Shown here: piece by piece, positions 34,517 through 43,398 of the stretch
Position numbering within the stretch: position 1 is the first letter of the stretch
Layout: the number at the start of each line of letters is the position of its first letter
Source: an uncultured Collinsella sp.
GTDB lineage: Bacteria > Actinomycetota > Coriobacteriia > Coriobacteriales > Coriobacteriaceae
Direction of reading: 5' to 3'
Assembly (NCBI GenBank): GCA_902495355.1
Contig: CABUWV010000004.1
Location: forward strand, 1-64,000
DNA: 64,000 bases
Notes under the pieces: model-generated
Database searches by the model: none
The model's input: the letters and a program-made list of their open reading frames with translations, nothing else
What the model was told of the DNA's origin: nothing
Made by a program: the position numbers and the translations under genes

Positions 34517-35272
34517 TTAGATGTCGAACACGTAGCGCGAGCCCACGATCTTTTGGCGTCCGAGCAGCAGGGGCCGCTCGTCCTCATCGGTAAAGTATGC
34601 CTCCATATAGAAGAGCGGCTCGCCGACCGGCACCTCCAACAGCGAGGCCGACTGAGCATCGGCAAGCGCAATCTCCACAGTACAGGGGTCGGACTTGAGC
34701 GGCGCGCGGCCCGAATGCTCGGCAACGAGCGCAAAGATGGAATTGTCCGTGAGATCCTTGTCGGCAAGCGTCTGCAGATAGGGATGGTCGGCCAGCACAA
34801 AGGCGTTGTTCTCGAGCATGACGGGCACGCCATCTGCCGTGCGCACGCGCTCGACAACGATGAGTTCGCAGCCGGGCTCCACCCCAAAAAACGCCGCGTC
34901 CTCGCGCGTCGCCGCAACCACCGTGCGCGACACCAGGCGTGCTCCGGCCACCATGTCGTTGGCAGCGCAACCCTCGGAAAAGCTCTGAACGTCACCCTTC
35001 TGGACAATTTTGCGCTTGAGCTTGGGCGCGCACACAAACGTGCCCCTCCCCTGCTGACGGCTGAGATACCCCGCGCGCGACAGTTCCTCGATAGCGCGGC
35101 GCACGGTGATGCGTCCCACGCCGTAGTACTTCGCGAGCTCCATCTCGGAAGGAATGCGCGAGCCGGATGCGTACACGCCACGCGCGATCTCGCCCTTTAG
35201 GTCATCCATAACCTGCTGGTACAGCGGCACGGCGGACACCTCAGTGCGCTCGGTTTTATCGTCGGATGCCAT
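34517..35272 (-). CDS. GntR/HutC-family regulator 1 (UTRA)
   Basis: 251 residues. N-terminal winged helix (VPLYQQVMDDLKGEIARGVY, RIPSEMELAKYYGVGRITVR) and C-terminal UTRA effector domain (VERVRTADGVPVMLENNAFV, FYMEAYFTDEDERPLLLGRQ, GSRYVFDI). UTRA domains usually sense phosphorylated sugars. It starts 2 bp after the recQ stop codon, so it can be cotranscribed. Likely controls SIS gene 1 through the ATAGAACAA sites. Confidence 0.88.
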   Translation of the reverse strand: MASDDKTERTEVSAVPLYQQVMDDLKGEIARGVYASGSRIPSEMELAKYYGVGRITVRRAIEELSRAGYLSRQQGRGTFVCAPKLKRKIVQKGDVQSFSEGCAANDMVAGARLVSRTVVAATREDAAFFGVEPGCELIVVERVRTADGVPVMLENNAFVLADHPYLQTLADKDLTDNSIFALVAEHSGRAPLKSDPCTVEIALADAQSASLLEVPVGEPLFYMEAYFTDEDERPLLLGRQKIVGSRYVFDI

Positions 35273-35274
35273 CG

Positions 35275-37251
35275 TTATGCTCCATTCCGTGCATGTTCGG
35301 ACTCAAACTCTTCAATCGCCGCCATAAACTGCTCGCCAAAGGCGTCGGCCTTTTTCTCGCCGATGCCGTTGACCTGGATAAGCTCGTCGCGCGTCTGCGG
35401 GCGTAGGCGACATAGACCGCGCAGAGCCTTGTCGGAAAAGACCATGTACGGCGCCATCTCCAGCTCGGTCGAGATCTCCTTGCGCAGGGCACGCAGGCGC
35501 TCGAACAGCTCGGCATCGTCACCCACACGCGGGCGCTGATCCAGCTCGGCCTCCTCGCGCAGCAGATCCACCGCACGGCGGGCGCGGGCCGAGGCCTTGC
35601 GCTTGGACGCGCGACGCTTAACGGTAAAGGCGAACGCCTCGTCCTCGACCTCGCCGGCGTGCGGGCCCAGCCCCACGACCGGGTACTGCCCCTGCGAGGT
35701 AGCCAGATAACCGCGGCCGCACAGCTGGCCGATGATGTCCTTGATGCGCCCGACCGATTCGCTCGACAGCTCACCGTAGCCGTGGTCCTCGTCCAGATGC
35801 ATCTGGCGAATGCGCTCGGTGTTGCCGCCGTGAAGCACGTCGGCGATGAGCGACTTGCCAAAGCGCATGGGTCGCGTGGCCACATAGCGCACGGCAGCGC
35901 GGGCCATATCGGTGACGTCCTCGACCTCGAACTGCGTAAGGCAGTTGCTGCAGTTGCCGCAGCCCTCGGCGTCGTCTGCGGTGCCGCCCGTACCGGCCGC
36001 GGCATGCTCGGCCGCGGCCTCGTCGCCAAAGTAGCGCAGCATGTATTCGCGCAGGCAGCCGGTGGTATTGCAGTAGCCCTCCATCTGGCTGAGCAGACGA
36101 TATCGATTCTGGACCGCCCACGCGCGCTGCTCGTCGTCGAGCGCCTCGTCGGCAGCATCGCCGCGGTCGATCAGAAAGCGGCGCATGCGAAAATCGTTGC
36201 CGTTCCACAGCAGGTGGCAGCTGGCCGGGTCGCCGTCGCGGCCGGCGCGGCCAGCCTCCTGGTAGTAGGCCTCGATGCTCTCGGGCACGTTGTTGTGGAT
36301 CACGTAGCGCACGTTGGGCTTGTCGATGCCCATGCCAAAGGCGTTGGTGGCAACCATCACCTGGATATCGTCGTCGATAAAGGCGCGCTGGCTTTGGCGG
36401 CGGGCGTCGTTGCCCATGCCGGCATGGTAACGGCCAACGCGAATGCCACTGGGGCCCAGCGCCTCGGCAAGCTCACCTGCCAGCGCATCGACGGTCTTGC
36501 GGGTCGAGCAATACACGATGCCGCTCTCGCCCGAATGCGCGATCACATAGTCGCGCACCCAGGCGGTCTTGGCTTTGTCGCCCATCTCCTCGCAGCCAAA
36601 GTAGAGGTTCTTGCGATCGAAGCCCGTCACCACCGTCGCGGGGTTTTGCAGACCGAGCATCTGCTGAATGTCCGCGCGCACGCGCTCGGTTGCCGTAGCG
36701 GTAAAGGCCGCCACGATTGGGCGCTGCGGAAGCGATTCGATGAACTCGCGAATCTGCAGGTAGGCGGGGCGGAAATCCTGCCCCCACTGGCTCACGCAGT
36801 GGGCCTCGTCAATAGCTACGAGTGGCACGCCAATGCCGCCTTCGGCCGCAGCTTCCTGCGCAAAGGCCAGAAAGCGTGGCTCGAGCAGGCGCTCGGGTGC
36901 CACATACATTAGCTGGTAGCGCCCCTCACGAGCACGCTTGAGCACGGTATTTTGCTGAGCCAGCGTAAGGCTGGAGTTGAGATAGCTGGGGCGCGCACCC
37001 GCCGCGAGCAGTGCGCGGGTCTGGTCCTCCATAAGCGACAGCAACGGACTCACCACAAAGGTGATGCCGGGCAGCATGAGCGCGGGCACCTGGTAGCAAA
37101 TGGACTTTCCGGCGCCCGTGGGCATAACACCCAGCGCATCGCGACCGGCAAGGATCGCATCGACCATGCGGTCCTGTCCCGGGCGAAACGAGGTGTAGCC
37201 AAAATAGGCGCCGAGCGTGTCGAGCGCCATCTGCTGCATGTTATCGGTCAT
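35275..37251 (-). CDS. recQ: ATP-dependent DNA helicase RecQ
   Basis: 3'-5' helicase for recombination and repair; 658 residues. Walker A MPTGAGKS, DEAHCVSQWGQDFRP (motif II and aromatic-rich loop) and QEAGRAGRDGDPA (motif VI). The zinc-binding Cys cluster in GCGNCSNC precedes the RQC winged helix, and an HRDC domain ends the protein (LRALRKEISTELEMAPYMVF). ATG after AGGA. Why a sugar regulator follows it is unclear; probably a chance neighbour. Confidence 0.95.
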   Translation of the reverse strand: MTDNMQQMALDTLGAYFGYTSFRPGQDRMVDAILAGRDALGVMPTGAGKSICYQVPALMLPGITFVVSPLLSLMEDQTRALLAAGARPSYLNSSLTLAQQNTVLKRAREGRYQLMYVAPERLLEPRFLAFAQEAAAEGGIGVPLVAIDEAHCVSQWGQDFRPAYLQIREFIESLPQRPIVAAFTATATERVRADIQQMLGLQNPATVVTGFDRKNLYFGCEEMGDKAKTAWVRDYVIAHSGESGIVYCSTRKTVDALAGELAEALGPSGIRVGRYHAGMGNDARRQSQRAFIDDDIQVMVATNAFGMGIDKPNVRYVIHNNVPESIEAYYQEAGRAGRDGDPASCHLLWNGNDFRMRRFLIDRGDAADEALDDEQRAWAVQNRYRLLSQMEGYCNTTGCLREYMLRYFGDEAAAEHAAAGTGGTADDAEGCGNCSNCLTQFEVEDVTDMARAAVRYVATRPMRFGKSLIADVLHGGNTERIRQMHLDEDHGYGELSSESVGRIKDIIGQLCGRGYLATSQGQYPVVGLGPHAGEVEDEAFAFTVKRRASKRKASARARRAVDLLREEAELDQRPRVGDDAELFERLRALRKEISTELEMAPYMVFSDKALRGLCRLRPQTRDELIQVNGIGEKKADAFGEQFMAAIEEFESEHARNGA

Positions 37252-37350
37252 GGTTTCCTAACGTCCAAGTCATCTGCCGCCGATTATACGCCGCCACGCG
37301 GACCGGTGCCGCGCGGCTGCCGGCCACGGGCGATGCAATCCGAAGGGAAC

Positions 37351-37445
37351 GAGCGTGGATTTTTGGACACTTTCCGGATGAGCGTGGATAATCTCCCACT
37401 TTGAGCACGCCGTTGAGCCAAAAACGGGAGATTATCCACGCTCAT
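37351..37445. repeat. 20-bp perfect palindrome of the GAGCGTGGAT family
   Basis: ATGAGCGTGGATAATCTCCC (37378-37397) is repeated in reverse at 37426-37445 with a 28-bp loop. A direct copy of the word, GAGCGTGGATTTTTGGAC, lies at 37351-37368. Located between recQ and GntR gene 2. Confidence 0.75.
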
Positions 37446-37470
37446 TCTGCAAATTGCCGCTCTGGCGGGC

Positions 37471-37512
37471 TTGCAGCGTCGAGCCGTTGCGCGGTTTGGA
37501 AAACCGCGCAAC
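37471..37512 (-). terminator. Hairpin plus GCTCGACGCTGCAA motif after GntR gene 2
   Basis: Perfect 12-bp stem GTTGCGCGGTTT (37486-37497)/AAACCGCGCAAC (37501-37512), loop of 3, followed by the conserved GCTCGACGCTGCAA. Same arrangement as after glmM. Confidence 0.65.
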
Positions 37513-37517
37513 TAGAG

Positions 37518-38237
37518 CTACATCACCATGACGTAGCGCGATCCCACGTAGTACTGCTTACCCATCAGGACCGGCTCATCGTTGGGACCGGTAAAGCCGG
37601 CGCGCAGGTTGAGCAGCGGATCATGCGGGGCAATGCCCAGCTCGGCCGCCTGTTCGGCATTAGCTCGAACGGCCTCGACCGTACGGTAGCCAACCGAGAC
37701 AATCGGCGTTCCGCCAACACGCTCGACCTCGGCAAAAATCGACTTGTCCTCAAGATCGGCCGTCAACAGCTCACGGTAGGCATCAAACGGCACAAAGATG
37801 TTCTCCTCAAAGATGGGCTCGCCGTCGGCCGTACGCACGCGCTTGATATGCAGCAGCAGCGCATCCTTCTGCAGGCCAAAGAACTCCATCTCGTTTTGGC
37901 GCGCCGGAACGATCTGGCGATCGATCACATGCGCACCGGCCTTCATGCCGTTGCCGGCACACAGCGCGGTAAACGTCTGCAGCGTCGAGGCGTGAAACTG
38001 GCGGTTGATGTGCGGCGTGGAGACAAAGGTGCCACGGCCCTGCTGCTTAACCAGGTAGCCATCGGAGCACAGCTCCTCGACGGCGCGGCGCACCGTAATG
38101 CGGCTCACCTCGTACTGCTCGGCAAGCTCGAGCTCGGACGGAATACGCTCCTTGGGTGCATAAACACCTTTCTCGATCGCATCCTTGATTTCGTCGTAAA
38201 TCTGCTGGTAAAGCGGTGCATTTTTGGGCGATGGCAT
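37518..38237 (-). CDS. GntR/HutC-family regulator 2 (UTRA)
   Basis: 239 residues. Winged helix (APLYQQIYDEIKDAIEKGVY, RIPSELELAEQYEVSRITVR) and UTRA domain (IKRVRTADGEPIFEENIFVP, VGSRYVMVM). About half the residues match GntR 1 by eye. The promoter contains TATATAACG, a word shared with the PTS operon and the EamA gene at 45587, so it is the likely regulator of both. The ribosome site is weak. Confidence 0.87.
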   Translation of the reverse strand: MPSPKNAPLYQQIYDEIKDAIEKGVYAPKERIPSELELAEQYEVSRITVRRAVEELCSDGYLVKQQGRGTFVSTPHINRQFHASTLQTFTALCAGNGMKAGAHVIDRQIVPARQNEMEFFGLQKDALLLHIKRVRTADGEPIFEENIFVPFDAYRELLTADLEDKSIFAEVERVGGTPIVSVGYRTVEAVRANAEQAAELGIAPHDPLLNLRAGFTGPNDEPVLMGKQYYVGSRYVMVM

Positions 38238-38250
38238 ATCTAATCACTCT

Positions 38251-38290
38251 TATCGAAATATCGAAATAACTAATACGTATATAACGTCTA
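38251..38290 (-). promoter_or_regulatory. Operator region of GntR gene 2
   Basis: TATATAACG at 38278-38286, plus tandem ATCGAAAT (38252-38267, 8-bp period) close to the start codon. Probable autoregulation. Confidence 0.45.
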
Positions 38291-38328
38291 GTTTCATGTT
38301 ACCTCATAATGATAAAACGATACACCCT

Positions 38329-38379
38329 CCCTACCAAAAAGCGACAGCTTCATTTTGGTAGGTTTTATCTGGGCAAACG
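38329..38379 (-). repeat. GTTTGCCCAGATAAAACC repeat, copy b
   Basis: Same unit as at 30449, on the minus strand, directly after the hairpin at 38383-38414. Confidence 0.7.
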
Positions 38380-38382
38380 AAG

Positions 38383-38414
38383 GCCTCCTGAAAGCAGCGA
38401 GGCTTTCGGGAGGC
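38383..38414 (-). terminator. Terminator-like hairpin after the YitT gene
   Basis: GCCTCCTGAAAGC/GCTTTCGGGAGGC stem, 44 bp past the stop codon; first half of the hairpin-plus-tail repeat. Confidence 0.65.
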
Positions 38415-38457
38415 TCAAGCGGACAGGATTGCGCCGTGCCGGCAAAATACCAACACT

Positions 38458-39465
38458 CTACCTGCCGTCGTCCTGCTGCAGGCTGTCCTGCTCGCTGAGG
38501 CGCGCCTGTCTGCTGGCCATACGCGCGGGCTTGTCGGGATCGGGTACGGCCGTGGGCATGGGCTCGTCGACATGACCGCCCCACCAGCCGCCCACAAAGT
38601 TGAGCGTGTGGAACACATTGATCACGGCACCGGAATCAATGTCGCACACCAGCTTGATAATGTCCTGGCTCTCATAGGTCGAGACAACGGCGTGCAGCAG
38701 GTACATCTTTTCGCGGCTGTATCCGCCGATGACCTCGGCACAGCTAATGCCGTGCTGAAAATGGTCAACATAGGCGGTCATGACTTCGTCTGCCTTGCGC
38801 GTCGTGATTTGCAGCGTCACGCGGTCGTAGCGACGATAGAAACTGTCGATGGTCTTGGTCGAAATAAACTGGAACACGATGGAATACGCCGCCTTGTCCC
38901 AGCCAAACATAAAACCAAAGATCGCCAGGATAAAGCAGTTGAAACCAAAGATGACGCCCCAGATGGTCTTGCCCGTGTGGTTGGAAACCCACAGCGCGAT
39001 AAAGTCGGTGCCGCCGGTGGATGCGCCGGACTTGAGCGCGATGGCAGCGCCCAGACCCGAGACCACGCCGCCAAAAATGATGAGCATAATCTTGTCGCCC
39101 AAAAACGGGGCAAAGTGAAAGATGTTGAGGAACAGCGATGAGAGCACGACCTGCATCATCGAGAAGATGACGAAGCGCTTGCTGATGCCGCTCCAGCATA
39201 GGAGCGCCACGGGGATGTTGAGCGCGAGCATACCGAGCGAGATGTCGATGTGAACGCCGCCGAGCGAGGTAACGCGATCGAGCAGGACCGCGACGCCGGT
39301 AAGACCGCTCGGGAGCAGATCGGCGGGCTGAATGAACGCCTGGATCAGAAATGTCTGGAGAACGGCGGAAATGGTGACCGCCACGGCGGTGATGGCGCGG
39401 CGGACGATGGTGAGGCGGCCGAGCACGAGCACTCGGTCCGTGAGCTGATCGATGGCGTTCGCCAC
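38458..39465 (-). CDS. YitT family membrane protein (DUF161/DUF2179)
   Basis: 335 residues. Five or six membrane helices (AVAVTISAVLQTFLIQAFIQ, IMLIIFGGVVSGLGAAIALK) with the family motif SGASTGGTDFIALW. A C-terminal cytosolic DUF2179 domain follows (YGGYS-like IGGYSREKMYLLHAVVS). The last 40 residues are a polar tail. Function of the family is unknown. GTG start at 39465, supported by AAAGGAG 5 bp upstream. Confidence 0.85.
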   Translation of the reverse strand: MANAIDQLTDRVLVLGRLTIVRRAITAVAVTISAVLQTFLIQAFIQPADLLPSGLTGVAVLLDRVTSLGGVHIDISLGMLALNIPVALLCWSGISKRFVIFSMMQVVLSSLFLNIFHFAPFLGDKIMLIIFGGVVSGLGAAIALKSGASTGGTDFIALWVSNHTGKTIWGVIFGFNCFILAIFGFMFGWDKAAYSIVFQFISTKTIDSFYRRYDRVTLQITTRKADEVMTAYVDHFQHGISCAEVIGGYSREKMYLLHAVVSTYESQDIIKLVCDIDSGAVINVFHTLNFVGGWWGGHVDEPMPTAVPDPDKPARMASRQARLSEQDSLQQDDGR

Positions 39466-39604
39466 GTAGGCTCCTTTCGAAGGCAGATGTAGTTGTGGGG
39501 CATGCCCGCGATTGTAGCATGGAGCGTGCGGGGGCGCTTCAATTCACCCTCTCTCGACAACCAAAACGGGACCAGCAACCCCCACGACCAAAGGGCGAAA
39601 TTCC

Positions 39605-39723
39605 AAGTGAGTAGACTTTTTACGATCTGCCGAGCACACCCAAAACCGCCACCCCTGTGACCTGCGGTTTTACTAGAGCAGATGCACTTTGTGCTCGTCC
39701 TGCACCAAAAAGTCTACTCACTT
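39605..39723. repeat. AAGTGAGTAGAC element, copy A
   Basis: 119 bp with 17-bp terminal inverted repeats AAGTGAGTAGACTTTTT / AAAAAGTCTACTCACTT. Nested inside are GAGCACA/TGTGCTC and AAAACCGC/GCGGTTTT, so the whole element can fold as one long hairpin. About 85% identical by eye to copy B at 47891. No ORF. It fills most of the 355-bp gap here. Confidence 0.8.
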
Positions 39724-39820
39724 AGTCCGAATCGAAGCCAAACGGATCAAAATCGAAACCAAATTGAGCCAGTCCACCGCAAAAAACGTTTGAACCCGTG
39801 CTTCTCGCGGCGGATTGACA

Positions 39821-40450
39821 CTACAAAGCGGCCAAAATGTCGGTCAGGTTGTCGATGACAACGTCGGCGGCGGACTGGTCCAGGTTGACGCCCTCGTGCG
39901 GACGCAGCGCCAGGACGCGGGCGCCGGAGCGCTTGCCGGCCTCGATGCCCAAAGGCGAGTCCTCGATAACCAGGCACTCGGTAGGCTCCACCCCCAGCGC
40001 CTCCATGGCACGCAGGTAGATCTCGGGGTCGGGCTTAAACGCACTGCACTCGTGACCGCTGATGGTGCAATCCAGCACATCGGCAATGTCAGCGATCTCC
40101 ACCAGCTCGTCGATCAACTCGCGATAGGACGAGCTCGCGATGGCACACTTCACGCCACGCTCATGCAGCTCACGCATCACCGGCTCCGTCTGCTCGTTGA
40201 GCAGCTCGGCATACGGAACGGGGTGGTCCGGGCTGTAGACCTGCTTGTACTCCACGCGTAGGCGCTCGCGCAGCTCAACATCGTCGGGCACCAGCGACTT
40301 CCAAATGGCGGGCTCGTTAGACCCCGAAAGATCGGGAATCTCGTCAAAGTGGAACCCCTTCTCCTCCATAAACGCTACGCGACGACGGTTGTAGAACCAC
40401 TCGGTATCGACCAGCACGCCGTCCATGTCAAACAGCACTGCCTTGATCAT
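39821..40450 (-). CDS. HAD-family phosphatase/beta-phosphoglucomutase-like
   Basis: 209 residues, HAD subfamily IA. FDMDGVLVDTE is motif I with the nucleophile Asp, ASSSYRE is motif II, and CLVIEDSPLGIEAGKRSGARV is motif III. The helical cap follows motif I. It may dephosphorylate or isomerise a sugar phosphate made by the neighbouring SIS/PTS genes. Start at ATG 40450 with GGAG 6 bp upstream; upstream starts are too close to that site. Separated from SIS gene 2 by a terminator. Confidence 0.85.
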   Translation of the reverse strand: MIKAVLFDMDGVLVDTEWFYNRRRVAFMEEKGFHFDEIPDLSGSNEPAIWKSLVPDDVELRERLRVEYKQVYSPDHPVPYAELLNEQTEPVMRELHERGVKCAIASSSYRELIDELVEIADIADVLDCTISGHECSAFKPDPEIYLRAMEALGVEPTECLVIEDSPLGIEAGKRSGARVLALRPHEGVNLDQSAADVVIDNLTDILAAL

Positions 40451-40470
40451 ACGCATCTCCTTTCGATAGC

Positions 40471-40503
40471 AAAAAAGGGGACGGGGCGCAAACCCCATCC
40501 CCT
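40471..40503 (-). terminator. Terminator after SIS gene 2
   Basis: AGGGGATGGGGT..GCCCCGTCCCCT hairpin followed on the minus strand by TTTTTT; ends the PTS-SIS operon. Confidence 0.88.
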
Positions 40504-40536
40504 CTCAATCAACCCGTAAGGTCTACTTACTTGTGA

Positions 40537-41520
40537 TTAGTAGGATAGCTTCCACATGTAGCGACGCATGGTCAGCGGGTGCTGACGGGCCTCGGCGATC
40601 TGGTTGCCGTACTCGCGCATAACGGCGAGGTGCAGCAGCGGGTTGAAGTAGGTGATGACGCTCGCGGGCACGGCGTCAGCCAGGCCGTAGTCCTTGGAGT
40701 CGATCAGAGCGACCTTGGCGCCCATGCGCTCAAGGAAGGTGAGGGCGCGGGCGTCCATCGGACGGGTAGCGCCATCAGACATGAAGAAGACGTAGGGCTT
40801 ACCCTCGGTGGAAACCTCGAACGGACCGTGGAAGTACTCGCCGGTGTTGTAGGCGGCGGCGTCGATCCACTGCATCTCGGTGAACAGGAAGGCGGCGTGA
40901 GAATAAGCCATCTTCTCGGAGGCACCGGAAGCCATGAAGTAGATCATCTTGTCGTCCTTGAAGTCCTCGGCGAACTTCTTGGCGAGCTTCTTGCAGTGCT
41001 GAGCGGCGTTCTCGCAGAGATCGAAGATGTTGGTGAGGCCGGTGATCATGTCCTCGTAGTGGTCATAACCCTCGGTCTGCTGAAGAATCTCGAGAGCAAG
41101 AGCGATGGCGTAGCCGGGCTTCTCGCACTTGGCAGCGTAGTTGGCGTGGAAGCCGTGGACGATGACGTGGTCAGCGTCGACGGTCAGAGCGGAGCCAGCC
41201 TTGTTGGTGAGGGAGACGACCGGGCAGTTGTGCTTCTTGGCGGTCTTGTTGGCCTCGACGGTCTCGGGCGTGGAGCCACCGAGGGAGCAGGTGATCACGA
41301 AGGTGTGCTCGTTGACCCAAGAAGGCGTGTCGTAGTTGAACTCGTTAGCGGTGAAAATCTGAACGTTCAGCTTGTCCGTGTTGTTGGCCAGGAAGTACTT
41401 GGCGGGGTAAAGGTCGGACATGGAAGCACCGCAGCCGACGAAGGCGACGCTGTGAATCTCGTGGTTGGACAGGACGTCAGCGACGATCTGCTTAGGGAGG
41501 TTAAGGTCGATCTCGTACAT
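40537..41520 (-). CDS. SIS-domain sugar-phosphate deglycase/isomerase-like enzyme 2
   Basis: 327 residues, two SIS domains. FVGCGASMSDLYP and CSLGGSTPETVE are the sugar-phosphate loops, TGEYFHGPFE the catalytic loop, and RRYMWKLSY the C-terminus. As last gene of the mannose-type PTS operon it most likely cleaves the PTS product, as the GfrE/GfrF or FrlB deglycases do with fructoselysine/glucoselysine-6-phosphate. Start at ATG 41520 with AAAGGA 9 bp upstream. Direction of chemistry and true substrate are inferred. Confidence 0.8.
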   Translation of the reverse strand: MYEIDLNLPKQIVADVLSNHEIHSVAFVGCGASMSDLYPAKYFLANNTDKLNVQIFTANEFNYDTPSWVNEHTFVITCSLGGSTPETVEANKTAKKHNCPVVSLTNKAGSALTVDADHVIVHGFHANYAAKCEKPGYAIALALEILQQTEGYDHYEDMITGLTNIFDLCENAAQHCKKLAKKFAEDFKDDKMIYFMASGASEKMAYSHAAFLFTEMQWIDAAAYNTGEYFHGPFEVSTEGKPYVFFMSDGATRPMDARALTFLERMGAKVALIDSKDYGLADAVPASVITYFNPLLHLAVMREYGNQIAEARQHPLTMRRYMWKLSY

Positions 41521-41611
41521 CTGACACATTCCTTTCGATTTTTTGCGGCGCCACATTGCCGGACGCTCGCAGGGTTACCGTGATTTGGACCGAGTCGCCG
41601 GCCCGTTGAGG

Positions 41612-41642
41612 ATGCGACAAGGGGACTGTCCCATTGTCGCAT
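41612..41642. repeat. Palindrome ATGCGACAA..GGGACTGTCCC..TTGTCGCAT
   Basis: Almost perfect 31-bp palindrome in the gap between the IID gene and SIS gene 2; looks like a dispersed intergenic repeat. Confidence 0.6.
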
Positions 41643-41655
41643 TTTGGGGATGGAA

Positions 41656-41685
41656 GCCTGCCTGGGGTATGGGATGCCAGGCAGG
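41656..41685 (-). terminator. Intercistronic hairpin between PTS and SIS gene 2
   Basis: GCCTGCCTGG/CCAGGCAGGC stem, 35 bp past the IID stop codon, without a clear T tract. It may protect the PTS part of the mRNA or partly terminate. Confidence 0.5.
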
Positions 41686-41720
41686 CCCCCGGGGGAAAGC
41701 GGTTAGGCGCTTGGTCGCGA

Positions 41721-42554
41721 CTAGGCCAGGATGCCGGCCGCGGAGAGGGCGATGCCGCCCACGATGGCGATCACGAGAAGCCAACCGGTGTTGACGTTCT
41801 TCTTGATGAGCCAGTACATAAGGCCGGTGAGGCCGAGGGAAATCATCTGAGGCATCATGCCGTCCAGGATGTCCTGGATAACGACGGTGCCCTCAGCGAA
41901 CTGCAGCGGGGTGGTGGCGCCGATCAGCGTAGCGATCATGCCGCCCACGGACATAAGACCCACGATGCCGCAGACATACATGAGCTTCTCCATGAGGTCG
42001 CCGCCCTGAAGCTTGCTCAGGTACTCGTGACCGCCCTGATAGCCCATCTTGGCTGCGAACCAAGTGATCAGCACGGAGGGCACGATGGAAATGAGCATGG
42101 CCAGGATCGGGCCCATGATGGAGCCCTGCTGAGCCAGCTGAACGCCCAGGCCAAAGGCGATAACGCGGATGGTGCCCTGGAAGAAGGAGTCACCGATGCC
42201 GGAAAGCGGACCCATAAGGGAGGTCTTGACCGCGTTGATCGAATCGGGATCGAAGTTCTCGGGATCCTTGGCGTACTCCTCCTCCATGGAGGCGGAGAGG
42301 CCCAGGATGAAAGCGCTCGTCTGCGGGGTGCAGTTGTAGAACGCCATGTGACGGTGGTAAGCCTCTTTCTTAGCAGCGAGCTGCTTGGGGTCGGACTCAT
42401 CCGGATAGAGGCGATCGAGCGTGGGAACCATGCCGTAGAGGAAGCCCATGTTCATCTGACGCTCGTAGTTCCAAGAGGCCTGGATGGCCCAGGAGCGCCA
42501 GAAGAACTGGCTGACCTTCTTGTTCAGGGACACGTCCTTGGTTGCGGTTGCCAT
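41721..42554 (-). CDS. PTS mannose/sorbose-family IID component
   Basis: 277 residues. FFWRSWAIQASWNYERQMNMGF is the conserved IID N-terminus (quoted in part), GLSASMEEEY and LMGPLSGIGDSFFQGT are family motifs, and hydrophobic helices end the chain (TGLMYWLIKKNVNTGWLLVI). It forms the membrane channel with IIC. ATG 42554 after AAGGAGGAAC; the upstream frame reads as shadow sequence. 13 bp after IIC. Confidence 0.94.
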   Translation of the reverse strand: MATATKDVSLNKKVSQFFWRSWAIQASWNYERQMNMGFLYGMVPTLDRLYPDESDPKQLAAKKEAYHRHMAFYNCTPQTSAFILGLSASMEEEYAKDPENFDPDSINAVKTSLMGPLSGIGDSFFQGTIRVIAFGLGVQLAQQGSIMGPILAMLISIVPSVLITWFAAKMGYQGGHEYLSKLQGGDLMEKLMYVCGIVGLMSVGGMIATLIGATTPLQFAEGTVVIQDILDGMMPQMISLGLTGLMYWLIKKNVNTGWLLVIAIVGGIALSAAGILA

Positions 42555-42567
42555 AGTGTGTTCCTCC

Positions 42568-43362
42568 TTAGTCTTCGTCGTCTTCGAGCGGATCGTAGTC
42601 GGAATCGACACCGGCGGCTGCATGGGAACCGTTGAACTTGAAGCCCATGAAGACGACAGCCAGGCACACACCGATCAGAGCGACCGCGATGACGGACAGG
42701 TTGAGGTAAGCGGCGAGCAGGAAACCGATGAACAGGAACGGAGTCATACCCTTCTTGATCATCATGGTGAGCAGCAGGGCCAAGCCGTAGGCGGTCATGA
42801 TCTTGGTCGAAACGTTAAGACCAGTGGACAGCCACTCGGGAACCATGTTGACGATGGCCTGAACCAGGTCGGTGCCAACAAAGACGGCGAGGAAGATCGG
42901 CAGGAAGTACATAATGGCGTACAGACCGGAGCCGGCGCAGATGTGCATACGGTAGGCGGTCTTGAACTTTCCGTTATCGATCGCGCTATCTGCCACATGG
43001 GTGAGGGCGGCGATGATGGAACGGAACACGATGCCGAGGAGCTGACCCAGGACGGCGACCGGGATGGCGATCGTCATGGCGGTCTCGGCGGAAGCATCGG
43101 TCAGGCACGCAAAGGCAGCGGCCACGATGCCGCCCAGGACCATATCGGGCGGAACGGCGGCGCCGACCTGCACCAGGCCCATGGACACGAGCTCGACGGC
43201 GGCACCGACGGCAAGGCCGGTGGGCACATCGCCCAGCAGCAGACCGACGAGCGTAGCGCCAACGAGGGGCTGCTCGAAGTTAAGACGACCGAGCAGGCGG
43301 GAGTCCCACATGCAGAACACGCCGACGAGGCCGACGAGCACCGCACTGATGAACGTATTCAT
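42568..43362 (-). CDS. PTS mannose/sorbose-family IIC component
   Basis: 264 residues, polytopic. GVFCMWDSRLLGRLNFEQPL and PLVGATLVGLLLGDVPTGL are typical of the IIC (EII-Sor) family. Together with IID it moves the sugar across the membrane. ATG after AAAGGAGAAGGGT. Lies 36 bp after the IIAB gene. Confidence 0.94.
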   Translation of the reverse strand: MNTFISAVLVGLVGVFCMWDSRLLGRLNFEQPLVGATLVGLLLGDVPTGLAVGAAVELVSMGLVQVGAAVPPDMVLGGIVAAAFACLTDASAETAMTIAIPVAVLGQLLGIVFRSIIAALTHVADSAIDNGKFKTAYRMHICAGSGLYAIMYFLPIFLAVFVGTDLVQAIVNMVPEWLSTGLNVSTKIMTAYGLALLLTMMIKKGMTPFLFIGFLLAAYLNLSVIAVALIGVCLAVVFMGFKFNGSHAAAGVDSDYDPLEDDED

Positions 43363-43398
43363 ACCCTTCTCCTTTCAGTCAGGCAAAAGCCTGGTTGA

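Noticed and set aside
33131..35200. 689-codon open frame across dehydrogenase end, SIS 1 and GntR 1
   Set aside because: Crosses a terminator and three real genes; no recognisable domain.
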